Assembly: GCA_003280935.1 (NCBI GenBank)
Contig: QCDJ01000010.1
Span: 1-46,619, forward strand
Reading direction: 5' to 3'
Length of the DNA: 46,619 nt
Origin: Prochlorococcus sp. AG-355-B23
GTDB lineage: Bacteria > Cyanobacteriota > Cyanobacteriia > PCC-6307 > Cyanobiaceae
Part shown: positions 29,748 through 37,864 of the stretch, piece by piece
Position numbering within the stretch: the stretch's first letter is position 1
Layout of the letters: the number at the start of each line of letters is the position of its first letter
The notes under the pieces: generated by a model
Told to the model about the DNA's origin: nothing
What the model saw: only the letters and a program-made list of their open reading frames with translations
Databases searched by the model: none
Program-made: the position numbers and the translations under genes

Positions 29748-31163
29748 ATGAGTAAGAAGTATGACGCAGGGGTAAAGGAGTACAGAGATACCTACTGGAC
29801 TCCAGAATATGTACCCCTAGACACCGATTTACTAGCCTGTTTCAAATGTACAGGTCAAGAAGGTGTTCCCAGAGAAGAAGTTGCAGCAGCTGTTGCCGCT
29901 GAATCTTCAACAGGTACTTGGTCAACAGTTTGGTCCGAGTTACTTACAGATTTAGAATTTTATAAAGGACGTTGTTATCGAATCGAAGACGTTCCTGGAG
30001 ACCCTGAAGCTTTTTATGCTTTTATTGCATATCCTTTAGATCTTTTTGAAGAAGGTTCTATTACAAACGTATTAACATCTCTTGTAGGAAACGTTTTTGG
30101 ATTTAAAGCTCTAAGACACTTACGTCTAGAAGATATTAGATTCCCAATCGCTTTCATCAAAACTTGCGGTGGTCCACCAAATGGAATCGTAGTTGAAAGA
30201 GATCGTTTAAACAAATATGGAAGACCTCTACTAGGTTGTACCATTAAACCTAAATTAGGATTATCTGGTAAAAACTATGGTCGAGTTGTATATGAGTGCC
30301 TTAGAGGTGGTCTCGATTTAACGAAGGATGACGAGAATATAAACTCTCAGCCATTCCAGCGTTGGAGAGAAAGATTTGAGTTTGTTGCGGAAGCAGTTAA
30401 GCTTGCTCAGCAGGAAACTGGCGAAGTTAAGGGTCACTACCTAAACTGTACTGCCAACACTCCTGAAGAACTTTACGAAAGAGCTGAATTTGCAAAAGAG
30501 CTAGATATGCCAATCATCATGCATGATTATATAACTGGCGGTTTCACTGCAAATACTGGATTAGCAAACTGGTGTCGTAAAAATGGCATGCTTCTACATA
30601 TTCATAGAGCGATGCATGCTGTTATTGATAGACATCCAAAACACGGTATCCATTTCAGGGTTCTAGCAAAATGTTTGAGACTCTCCGGAGGCGATCAACT
30701 ACATACTGGAACTGTTGTTGGAAAACTAGAAGGTGATCGTCAAACAACTCTTGGTTACATTGACAACTTAAGAGAGTCATTTGTTCCCGAAGATAGATCA
30801 AGAGGTAACTTCTTTGATCAAGATTGGGGTTCAATGCCGGGAGTATTTGCTGTCGCATCAGGTGGTATTCACGTTTGGCATATGCCTGCACTCCTAGCGA
30901 TTTTTGGAGATGATTCTTGTCTTCAGTTTGGTGGAGGAACACATGGTCATCCATGGGGTTCAGCTGCTGGAGCTGCAGCCAACAGAGTTGCTTTAGAAGC
31001 TTGCGTAAAAGCACGTAATGCTGGTCGCGAAATCGAAAAAGAGAGTAGAGACATTCTTATGGAAGCTGCTAAACACAGTCCTGAATTAGCTATCGCTCTT
31101 GAAACTTGGAAGGAAATTAAGTTTGAATTTGATACCGTCGACAAACTAGACGTTCAAGGTTAA
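29748..31163 (+). CDS. rbcL: Ribulose-1,5-bisphosphate carboxylase/oxygenase large subunit, form IA
   Basis: RbcL fixes CO2 on RuBP inside the carboxysome. Catalytic segments are visible: [17 protein letters not shown] (active-site Lys), [17 protein letters not shown] (carbamylated Lys and Mg ligands), and loop 6 in [11 protein letters not shown]. Length 471 and gene context (cso operon, with CsoS2) mark form IA, the type marine picocyanobacteria share with chemoautotrophic proteobacteria, probably by ancient transfer. Codon use is biased for high expression. No Shine-Dalgarno is seen before the ATG. Confidence 0.99.
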
Positions 31164-31177
31164 ACCAGATTTCAAAA

Positions 31178-31199
31178 TTGAGGAGATTCTTCTCCTCAA
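31178..31199 (+). other. Perfect hairpin between rbcL and rbcS
   Basis: TTGAGGAGA and TCTCCTCAA form a 9-bp stem with a TTCT loop, 14 nt after the rbcL stop. No T-run follows. It may protect the rbcL 3' end after mRNA cleavage. Confidence 0.6.
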
Positions 31200-31253
31200 A
31201 CTTCTACAAATCTCGTTCTATTACGAGTAATTTCATTCACATTTAAATTAATT

Positions 31254-31595
31254 ATGCCTTTCCAGAGCACAGTAGGCGACTATCAAACAGTTGCAACCCT
31301 GGAAACATTCGGTTTCTTACCACCGATGACCCAGGAGGAAATATACGATCAAATTGCATACATAATTGCTCAAGGCTGGAGTCCTGTTATTGAGCATGTT
31401 CATCCTAGTGGCAGTATGCAAACTTATTGGTCTTATTGGAAGCTCCCATTCTTTGGGGAAAAAGACCTTAACTTGGTTGTAAGTGAATTAGAGGCATGTC
31501 ATAGAGCATACCCTGATCATCATGTAAGAATCATCGGATACGATGCTTACACTCAAAGCCAAGGAACAGCTTTTGTTGTTTTCCAAGGACGTTAA
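31254..31595 (+). CDS. rbcS: Rubisco small subunit, form IA
   Basis: RbcS caps the L8 core of Rubisco. The family pattern is evident in ETFGFLPPMTQEEIYDQI, YWSYWKLPFFGEKD, and the C-terminal VRIIGYDAYTQSQG. Length 113 is that of form IA small subunits. It lies 90 nt after rbcL, flanked on both sides by strong hairpins, so its message may be processed separately. Confidence 0.98.
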   Translation: MPFQSTVGDYQTVATLETFGFLPPMTQEEIYDQIAYIIAQGWSPVIEHVHPSGSMQTYWSYWKLPFFGEKDLNLVVSELEACHRAYPDHHVRIIGYDAYTQSQGTAFVVFQGR

Positions 31596-31618
31596 ATCTA
31601 CTTTTATGTAGTAAATAT

Positions 31619-31653
31619 CTTTCTCCAAAAAATATTTTTGGAGAAAGTTTTTT
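31619..31653 (+). terminator. Strong intrinsic terminator or attenuator between rbcS and csoS2
   Basis: CTTTCTCCAAAAA and TTTTTGGAGAAAG form a perfect 13-bp stem with a 3-nt loop, directly followed by six T. This is the best terminator in the window, yet it lies inside the cso operon. Partial read-through would give more csoS1-rbcLS mRNA than csoS2-csoS4 mRNA. Confidence 0.8.
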
Positions 31654-31678
31654 CAAAAGAGTTTCACATTTGAAGATT

Positions 31679-33976
31679 ATGTCAAAAAAAACCAGTAGAG
31701 AGATTGCATTAGAAAGAAGAAAGGCGATGAGTGATAGCGGTAAAAAAGCTGCTGCTTATTCTTCGACTACTAAAGATAGAGTTCGATCTTCTCAAGATAT
31801 ACAGATTTCTGGTACTCAGTCTTCTTCAAATAATCAAAATTTTACTAAACCAGTTACAAAACATATCCCAAAAACCCAGGTAAGTAGAAAGTCTTCTTCA
31901 ACAACTTTATCTAGTAAAGAGTTAGTAATAGAGAGAAGAAAAGCAATGTCTACTCATGGGAAATCAGCAATAACTTCATCCGATAGAACTCGTACTGATG
32001 TTAAAAAAGAAAGTCCTGTAAACACAGTTAAAACTTCCATAAGCAAAAATCAGGAAGTTCAAAACTCACATAATACAGAAATTCAAACATCAAAACCAAA
32101 CGTTAAAAGAAGAATTAAACAAAAGAGAAAGCCTATTACTAATACAAGTAGAGATATTGTTTTGGCTAGAAGAGAAGCTCAATCCAAGCATGGGAAATCA
32201 GCAACTAAACAAAATACCAGTGCAGCTTCTTTAGCTAGAAGGGGAGACCCAGATTTAAGTAGTAGAGAGATTTCTCAGAGAGTGAGAGAGCTAAGAAGTA
32301 AAACTGGTGCCACAGGCAAAAAAGGTAATGGTAAATGTAGACCATGTGGTCCAAATAAGAATGGAGCCAAACAAAATATTGCAGATGCTAGCTGGAAAGT
32401 TGGTAAAAGTGAAACTGATTCAGGTCAAATAGTTACTGGAACACAAGCTAATAGATCTGTGAAAACTACAGGTAATGAAGCAAGTACATGCAGGACTGTA
32501 ACTGGTACTCAATATATGGGGTCAGAAGTAGTTGATCAATTTTGTCAAGATAGACCAAGTTATAAACAGCCACTTAGATCTACTGTTACCTCTACAACAT
32601 CAGGTAATAAAGTAACTGGAAATGAAGTTGGTAGATCTGAGAGGGTCACAGGCGATGAGCCTGGGACTTGTAAAAACCTTACAGGAACTGAATATGTATC
32701 TGCTAATCAATCACAAAAGTATTGTGGTGATGTTCCCAAAAATCCTTCAAAGGTTAAACATAGTACTACAACTGATGGATTAAAAGTATCTGGATCACTT
32801 CCTGGTAGATCAACTCTGGTTACTGGAGATGAATCAGGTTCTGGACATCAGGTAACTGGAGATCAATATCTTGGCTCAGAGCCAAATCCAAAAGGTAAAT
32901 CATTTGAAAAAGTTGGCAGTTACAACACTCTTAATGGGAATAATGTAACTGGTACAGGGGTAGGTAGATCAGACCATATGACAGGTAATGAACATGGGAG
33001 TTGCAAGAATGTAACTGGTGATGAGTACATAGGATCTCAACAATATGAGAAGTTTTGCGGTTCAAAACCAAAACCAGAAGCTAGAAAAGTAGGTTTAAGC
33101 CTTTCTTCAAAGTCAAATTTAATAAGCGGGACTATGACAGGAAGATCAAAAATAGTAACTGGAGATGAACCAGGTTCATGCAAAGTTTTAACGGGAACAC
33201 CATACGCAGGCTTAGATCAGATTAATGAGAATTGTAATAATGAAACTTCTGAAGATATTAAATCCCGATCAACAGTTAATTCTGGAAATAACTCAAATGC
33301 CAGACTTACAGGACAACAACCAGGAATTGGCGGAGTAATGACAGGTGCTAAAAAAGGTGCTTGTAAAAACTTAACAGGAACTCCTTATGTTGGTGGAGAT
33401 CAGTTCTCACAAGCTTGTGATAATCCTCCACATGATACTGCATATGCGAATCCGGAAAAGTCAGCAGGTAACTCTTGGAATGACTTCTCTGTCAAGTCAC
33501 CATCAAGAGATAAATATTCTGAAAAAAATACTCAAGGTGTTACCGGTAATGAATATGAAAATGGCTCAAAGGTGACAGGACCTTTTGATATGGCAGTTGA
33601 TAAGGTCACTGGTACTGAAAAATTTAGATTTGAACCGAATAAAAATATTACTTATAAGCAAAAAATGGAAATTGAAGAAGCAGACCGTGCTGCAAAGACA
33701 CCAGAAAAAAGAGTTGCATCTAGGATTACTGGTGAAGGACAATCTGTAGGAAACGTAACTGGTGATGATTGGGATCGCGGTGATAAGGTAACAGGTACAG
33801 AAGGAGCTTCTTCTAGAAAGAGAAATCCATCTAGAGCAGGTTTCATGAGCGCAATGCCTCCAATGGAAGCTAAAAGAAATGATGAAACAGAAAAACCAGA
33901 TTTCTTGATAACTGGATCTAGTGGAAATACTCGTGAAGGACAACTTGTTACCTTTTCAGGTGGTGCAAGAGGTTAA
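31679..33976 (+). CDS. csoS2: Carboxysome assembly scaffold CsoS2
   Basis: CsoS2 is a disordered repeat protein that binds Rubisco through its N-terminal region and the shell through its middle and C-terminal regions. Numbered from the ATG at 31679 (a TTG at 31670 is rejected), four N-repeats of the form S-R-x-I/L-x-x-x-R-R-x-A lie near residues 6, 79, 157 and 195. Six M-repeats of VTG-x-G-R-S / VTG-x-E-x-G-x-C / TG-x-x-Y lie between about 251 and 581. The C-terminal region has further VTG motifs and ends in LVTFSGGARG. The third M-repeat lacks both cysteines. Length is 765 residues, with no internal stop. Confidence 0.97.
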   Translation: MSKKTSREIALERRKAMSDSGKKAAAYSSTTKDRVRSSQDIQISGTQSSSNNQNFTKPVTKHIPKTQVSRKSSSTTLSSKELVIERRKAMSTHGKSAITSSDRTRTDVKKESPVNTVKTSISKNQEVQNSHNTEIQTSKPNVKRRIKQKRKPITNTSRDIVLARREAQSKHGKSATKQNTSAASLARRGDPDLSSREISQRVRELRSKTGATGKKGNGKCRPCGPNKNGAKQNIADASWKVGKSETDSGQIVTGTQANRSVKTTGNEASTCRTVTGTQYMGSEVVDQFCQDRPSYKQPLRSTVTSTTSGNKVTGNEVGRSERVTGDEPGTCKNLTGTEYVSANQSQKYCGDVPKNPSKVKHSTTTDGLKVSGSLPGRSTLVTGDESGSGHQVTGDQYLGSEPNPKGKSFEKVGSYNTLNGNNVTGTGVGRSDHMTGNEHGSCKNVTGDEYIGSQQYEKFCGSKPKPEARKVGLSLSSKSNLISGTMTGRSKIVTGDEPGSCKVLTGTPYAGLDQINENCNNETSEDIKSRSTVNSGNNSNARLTGQQPGIGGVMTGAKKGACKNLTGTPYVGGDQFSQACDNPPHDTAYANPEKSAGNSWNDFSVKSPSRDKYSEKNTQGVTGNEYENGSKVTGPFDMAVDKVTGTEKFRFEPNKNITYKQKMEIEEADRAAKTPEKRVASRITGEGQSVGNVTGDDWDRGDKVTGTEGASSRKRNPSRAGFMSAMPPMEAKRNDETEKPDFLITGSSGNTREGQLVTFSGGARG
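32429..33418 (+). repeat. Six CsoS2 M-repeats (coding)
   Basis: Units begin near 32429, 32609, 32783, 32942, 33119 and 33302, about 53-61 codons apart. Each has three VTG-like triplets and, except the third (32783-32884), a Cys after the second triplet and another near the end. Confidence 0.8.
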
Positions 33977-33983
33977 GTAAATA

Positions 33984-35513
33984 ATGCCTTTAAGAGGACT
34001 GGCTAAAGCCAAGAACTTCACATTGGGGCCAACAGCTCCAATGAAAACTTTTACGGAAAATATCCATATACAAACTAAAGAATCAAATAATCTCCGAAAT
34101 TCTGGAAAGTCTCATAAATTAACCAACAATATTCAAAATGAAAATCTATTTAGGTATGAAAGCAAAATAAAAAGTGATTTTGACGAAATTGTTCCAACTC
34201 TCAAGGAAATTGCTCGAATTCAACATCATGAAGATTTTATAAATAAGGCTCAGAAAATTTCAAGAAAAAATTTGGGAATAGATTTACCCCTCCATGTATT
34301 AGATAAATCTTGGGTAAAACCTCTTGATATGAGAGCTTTATATGCATGGTGTGCTTTTAAACAGCATGAGAAACTTAGCGACAATTTTTTTAACAATGAT
34401 CCACTGGAAGGAGCTGCTGGAAGTAGGGATGCGGAAGATTTTGAAAAATTTCTCTTAGATTGCGGAATACATTTACTTGATATAACTCCTTGTTCAGATG
34501 GAAGATTAGCTCATTCAGTTGCTTATGTGATGAGAATACCTTTTAGTTCAGTAAGAAGAAGATCCCATGCTGGAGCACTGTTTGATATTGAAAATACTGT
34601 TAATCGATGGGTAAAAACTGAACATAAAAGATATAGAGAGAATGTTCCTAATGAAGCTCATAAAGATACCAGATACTTAAAAGTTGTAACTTATCATTTT
34701 AGTTCAGTAGATCCTTCTCATCAGGGATGCGCAGCTCATGGGAGTAATGACGCTTTAGCTGCAGCAGAAGGAAGAAATAAATTATATGCTTTCAAAGAGG
34801 CTGTAGAGAATAGCTTTTGCTGCGGAGCTTCTGTGGATTTAATGTTAATTGGACTTGATACAGACACTGATTCATTAAAAATACATTTATCAACTAGCGA
34901 TGGCGGTATAGATTTAGAAAAAAATATTTCTACATTAGAAATTTATAATTCAACAATAAATTTTTCAAAAGAGGATGCGGAAAGAGAAATTTGCCAGACA
35001 ATTTCTAATCAATCTTCAAAAGATAAACTCAGTGGACTGGAAAAATTTACGTATAAATTAATTGTCAATAATATTTCTCAAATTGATTATGTTAAGAGTT
35101 TTCATAATGGTTCTTATGAAGATATTGGACATGCAGAGAGGTTTATTGGAGTAGGTATAGGTTTTAAAGAAGTACATCTCAGAAATTTAACTTATTTTGC
35201 TCATTTAGATACAGTCGAAGAAGGGGCTCCAGATTTAGATGTAGGAGTAAAGATTTTTACTGGATTAAATGTATCTCAAGATCTACCTATTCCGGTAGTA
35301 ATAAGATTTGATTACTCTGGGAAAGTACCCGGCGCAAAAGAAAGGGCAATAAATGATTGTGAAAGAGTTAATAATGCGATATCAATTAGATATAAAAATT
35401 TAGTTGATCAAGGTTTGTTACATACTTGCTCTACTATTAGAGATAGGGACAACATTCATTCCGCCCAAATTATTGGAATGTCTTTAGATAAAAAAACAGA
35501 GGAGGCTCACTAA
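33984..35513 (+). CDS. csoS3: Carboxysomal carbonic anhydrase CsoSCA (CsoS3)
   Basis: CsoSCA dehydrates bicarbonate to CO2 inside the carboxysome. The zinc site matches the known arrangement: Cys170 in TPCSDGRLAH with the Asp172-Arg174 dyad, His238 in VVTYHFSS, and Cys249 in SHQGCAAHGSND, 11 residues after the His as in Halothiobacillus. A helical N-terminal domain of about 120 residues and a C-terminal defunct-duplicate domain complete the 509 residues. It starts 7 nt after csoS2. Confidence 0.97.
   Translation: MPLRGLAKAKNFTLGPTAPMKTFTENIHIQTKESNNLRNSGKSHKLTNNIQNENLFRYESKIKSDFDEIVPTLKEIARIQHHEDFINKAQKISRKNLGIDLPLHVLDKSWVKPLDMRALYAWCAFKQHEKLSDNFFNNDPLEGAAGSRDAEDFEKFLLDCGIHLLDITPCSDGRLAHSVAYVMRIPFSSVRRRSHAGALFDIENTVNRWVKTEHKRYRENVPNEAHKDTRYLKVVTYHFSSVDPSHQGCAAHGSNDALAAAEGRNKLYAFKEAVENSFCCGASVDLMLIGLDTDTDSLKIHLSTSDGGIDLEKNISTLEIYNSTINFSKEDAEREICQTISNQSSKDKLSGLEKFTYKLIVNNISQIDYVKSFHNGSYEDIGHAERFIGVGIGFKEVHLRNLTYFAHLDTVEEGAPDLDVGVKIFTGLNVSQDLPIPVVIRFDYSGKVPGAKERAINDCERVNNAISIRYKNLVDQGLLHTCSTIRDRDNIHSAQIIGMSLDKKTEEAH
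35498..35505 (+). promoter_or_regulatory. Strong ribosome binding site for csoS4A
   Basis: AGAGGAGG ends 10 nt before the csoS4A ATG and lies inside the 3' end of csoS3. Most genes in the window lack such a site. Confidence 0.7.
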
Positions 35514-35515
35514 TT

Positions 35516-35767
35516 ATGTTAATTTGCAAGGTTGTAAAACCACTTGTTTCTACCAATAGGATTCCTGGTTTTGAACATAAACATCTGCAGGTTGTATTAG
35601 ATGGTTCTTCTAATAAAGTTGCCGTTGATGCTGTTGGCTGTAAGCCAGGAGATTGGGTTATTTGTGTTGGAAGTTCAGCTGCTAGAGAAGCTGCGGGAAG
35701 TAAATCTTATCCAAGCGATTTAACGATTGTTGGAATTATTGATCATTGGGATCCTAACAAGTCATAA
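35516..35767 (+). CDS. csoS4A: Carboxysome vertex protein CsoS4A (BMC-P pentamer)
   Basis: CcmL/EutN-fold pentamers close the twelve vertices of the icosahedral shell. The 83-residue product begins MLICKVVKPLVSTNRIPG and contains AVDAVGCKPGDWVICVGSSAAREA, the typical pentamer-pore region. It starts 2 nt after the csoS3 stop with a good Shine-Dalgarno, so it is in the operon but separately initiated. Confidence 0.97.
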   Translation: MLICKVVKPLVSTNRIPGFEHKHLQVVLDGSSNKVAVDAVGCKPGDWVICVGSSAAREAAGSKSYPSDLTIVGIIDHWDPNKS

Positions 35768-35768
35768 A

Positions 35769-35775
35769 AAGGAGG
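35769..35775 (+). promoter_or_regulatory. Strong ribosome binding site for csoS4B
   Basis: AAGGAGG ends 9 nt before the GTG at 35785 and 18 nt before the ATG at 35794. The spacing decides in favour of the GTG start. Confidence 0.75.
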
Positions 35776-35784
35776 ATATAAATT

Positions 35785-36033
35785 GTGGAAATTATGAAGG
35801 TATTAGGAAGGATGGTATGCACTCAAAGAGTCCCTGGCTTAGGTCATATGAATTTACGAATTTTAGAAAATAATAAAGGAAAGAAATTAGTTGCTGTTGA
35901 TCCTGTTGGAGCTAGAGAAGGTAACTGGGTTTTTACTGCTAGTGGCTCTGCCGCTAGATTTGCATGCCCTAATCCAGAAGTTCAAACTGATTTAACAATT
36001 GGCGGGATTATTGATTATTGGGAGAGTGACTAA
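35785..36033 (+). CDS. csoS4B: Carboxysome vertex protein CsoS4B (BMC-P pentamer)
   Basis: This is the paralogue of CsoS4A with the same fold and order of motifs: VLGRMVCTQRVPGLGH, then AVDPVGAREGNWVFTASGSAAR, and a final IGGIIDYWE. Length is 82 from the GTG, chosen because the AAGGAGG is 9 nt upstream. It lies 17 nt after csoS4A. Only a few pentamers are needed per carboxysome, so expression is expected to be low relative to csoS1. Confidence 0.96.
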   Translation: MEIMKVLGRMVCTQRVPGLGHMNLRILENNKGKKLVAVDPVGAREGNWVFTASGSAARFACPNPEVQTDLTIGGIIDYWESD

Positions 36034-36107
36034 AAATTTTATCTTCAAAAATTTATTGAGAAACTTTGTTGAATGTATAGTGTAATTAGTCTTGAATAAA
36101 GAATGTA

Positions 36108-36347
36108 ATGTGGAAAGAAAGAGAATCACCTTTGAGGATTGAAAAAAGATTTGAATTTGATCAATACTCAAAAATTAGTAAATTCATGGGGGAAATTGAG
36201 AAATTATGTAAAGAAAGGGATATCTATCCAAATATCAGCTTCGGAAAGAATTTTGTAAGTCTTTCAATATTTTTAGATAATAAAGAAGTATCAGACAAGG
36301 AAAAAGACTTTTCAATGGAAATTGATAAATTTTACTTAGAAGATTAG
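36108..36347 (+). CDS. Pterin dehydratase-like protein, probable alpha-carboxysome Rubisco assembly factor (acRAF)
   Basis: 79 residues with the PCD/DCoH strand-helix order: IEKRFEFDQYSKISKFMGEIEKL in two parts, then YPNISFGKNFVSLSIF and a final acidic helix. The HHP active-site triad of true dehydratases is replaced by IYP, so pterin chemistry is unlikely. PCD-like genes at the end of cso operons are known as acRAF chaperones for form IA Rubisco. It follows csoS4B by 74 nt on the same strand. The identification rests on fold pattern plus position. Confidence 0.7.
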   Translation: MWKERESPLRIEKRFEFDQYSKISKFMGEIEKLCKERDIYPNISFGKNFVSLSIFLDNKEVSDKEKDFSMEIDKFYLED

Positions 36348-36353
36348 TCCTTT

Positions 36354-36581
36354 TTAATAATTATTAGGCTTTGCAATATCTCTTTTGATTAAAGCCATTA
36401 GATATGTTGGTGCTTTATATCTACCAGGTAGACATCTATTTAATGTTTCTAGATGACTCCAACACACTGTCTTTTCTATATCTTTAACTGAGTTTCCTTT
36501 TAAAATTAATAGTCTAAGAGCTTTGCAAAATAAAGGATAACCTGCTTCTAGTTCATCTATATTAAGCTTTGCTGCTGACAT
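36354..36581 (-). CDS. Small conserved picocyanobacterial protein (possibly DUF3136)
   Basis: 75 residues, helical and basic near the C-terminus, with LNIDELEAGYPLFCKALRLL and CLPGRYKAPTYLMALIKRD. The pattern resembles a short family restricted to marine Synechococcus and Prochlorococcus, which I believe is DUF3136. The ISxxDIEKTVCW-like middle (KDIEKTVCWSHLETLNRC) has a helix-turn-helix look, but there is no direct evidence of DNA binding. It converges with the acRAF-like gene, 6 nt apart. Confidence 0.65.
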   Translation of the reverse strand: MSAAKLNIDELEAGYPLFCKALRLLILKGNSVKDIEKTVCWSHLETLNRCLPGRYKAPTYLMALIKRDIAKPNNY

Positions 36582-36666
36582 AGATCAAAGATGAATTATC
36601 AACTAATAATCTATACAACTATGGTGCACAAATGGTTCATATTTCAAATTTCTCAATAATTAGAAA

Positions 36667-37059
36667 TTAATCTAGAAATGCGACGCAGTCTATTTCAACT
36701 AAAACTCCTTTTGGTAGAGATGAAACTTCCACACAGGCCCTTGCTGGCGGATGCTCTACATTAAAAAAATCACTATATATTTTATTGACAATTTGAAAAT
36801 TACTTAAGTCCGTTAAGTAAATAGTTGTTTTTATTACATCCTCTATTTTGGCTCCACCAGCTTTAAGAACTTCTGCAAGATTTTTTAAAACTTGAATAGT
36901 TTCCTTCTCTATATCACCTAAACATGTTATTTCATTTAAAGCTGGGTCTATAGCAATTTGACCAGAACAATAGATAAAATCCCCAGCTTTTATTGCTTGA
37001 TTATAAGGTCCTACTGGATCTGGAGCATTTGATGTTTGAATTACTTGTTTGGGGGACAT
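36667..37059 (-). CDS. ridA: RidA/YjgF family enamine deaminase
   Basis: RidA hydrolyses reactive 2-aminoacrylate and related imines from PLP enzymes. The trimeric fold signatures are present: VGPYNQAIKAGDFIYCSGQIA, the conserved Arg in HPPARACVEVSSLPKG, and VEIDCVAF at the end. Length 130 is standard. It lies 24 nt behind gloB, so the two likely share a transcript as a metabolite-damage pair. Confidence 0.96.
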   Translation of the reverse strand: MSPKQVIQTSNAPDPVGPYNQAIKAGDFIYCSGQIAIDPALNEITCLGDIEKETIQVLKNLAEVLKAGGAKIEDVIKTTIYLTDLSNFQIVNKIYSDFFNVEHPPARACVEVSSLPKGVLVEIDCVAFLD

Positions 37060-37083
37060 TTGTTTAAGAAGATACCTACTTAT

Positions 37084-37824
37084 TTAAACCCATAAATCTT
37101 TATTTGCTCTTAAAAAAGTAAATTCTTCTAAATTTTTTGCTCTTAAGAAAAGGTTTATTTTCATCTCTTCATCAAGTAAAAATGGAATTGTCAATTCATT
37201 AAGTGAAAGTTTTTTTTCAACTTCCGAAAGTTTATTTTTTATATCTTGATCTTTTGGCTTGAGATTCAATGCCCACAATATATTTGACTTAGTATATTCA
37301 TGCGCACAATATATAAGAGTATTTTTTGGTAAAGATTTGATTCTTTCTAGTGAAGAATACATTTGTTGATAAGTTCCTTCAAAAATTCTTCCACAGCCTC
37401 CAGAAAATAATGTGTCACCAATAAATAGAACAGGATTTTCCCCATTCAAAAAGAAGGCAATATGTGAGCTTGTATGACCTAATACTTCAATTATTTTTAC
37501 TTCTTCCCCTAAAATGTTTAAAGTTTCTCCATCTTCAACAGATACATTTTGAAAAGGGATTCTCTTTTTTTCTTTGAAAGAAGCAATCACCTTTACATTT
37601 GGCCATTTTTCAATAAGAGACTTCGTTCCTCCAATATGGTCTGAATGATGATGAGTTTGCAAAATAGCTTCTAAGTGAAAATTGTTTTCATTTATATATC
37701 TAATAACTGGTTCATGAACAGATGGATCTACAACTACAACGGATTTATCTTTTACCAACAACCAAATGACGTTATCACTTAAAACTCTAAGTCCGATTAT
37801 ATTTCGAGCTTTATTAAATTCCAT
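37084..37824 (-). CDS. gloB: Hydroxyacylglutathione hydrolase (glyoxalase II)
   Basis: GloB hydrolyses S-lactoylglutathione to D-lactate and glutathione, the second glyoxalase step. The metallo-beta-lactamase motif [10 protein letters not shown] supplies the binuclear metal ligands, and [10 protein letters not shown] and [13 protein letters not shown] follow. The open frame reaches 37995, but that would overlap hisG on the other strand; the ATG at 37824 gives the usual 246 residues and leaves 40 nt to hisG. The next gene on the strand is ridA. Confidence 0.95.
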   Translation of the reverse strand: MEFNKARNIIGLRVLSDNVIWLLVKDKSVVVVDPSVHEPVIRYINENNFHLEAILQTHHHSDHIGGTKSLIEKWPNVKVIASFKEKKRIPFQNVSVEDGETLNILGEEVKIIEVLGHTSSHIAFFLNGENPVLFIGDTLFSGGCGRIFEGTYQQMYSSLERIKSLPKNTLIYCAHEYTKSNILWALNLKPKDQDIKNKLSEVEKKLSLNELTIPFLLDEEMKINLFLRAKNLEEFTFLRANKDLWV

Positions 37825-37864
37825 TATTAACTTAGAATGAAGAATCCTTGGAAGAAATTGATCT

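Noticed and set aside
30655..31014. Antisense open frame inside rbcL
   Set aside because: It is a shadow of the highly biased rbcL codon use on the opposite strand, with no homology or start signal.
31679..33976. Programmed frameshift giving short and long CsoS2 forms, as in Halothiobacillus
   Set aside because: I saw no obvious slippery heptamer with a downstream structure between the M and C regions. Prochlorococcus is reported to make a single long form, but I did not run a dedicated search.
36647..36668. Hairpin AATTTCT/AGAAATT at the ridA 3' end as a terminator
   Set aside because: It overlaps the stop codon, has one G-C pair in the stem, and has no U-tract on the minus strand.
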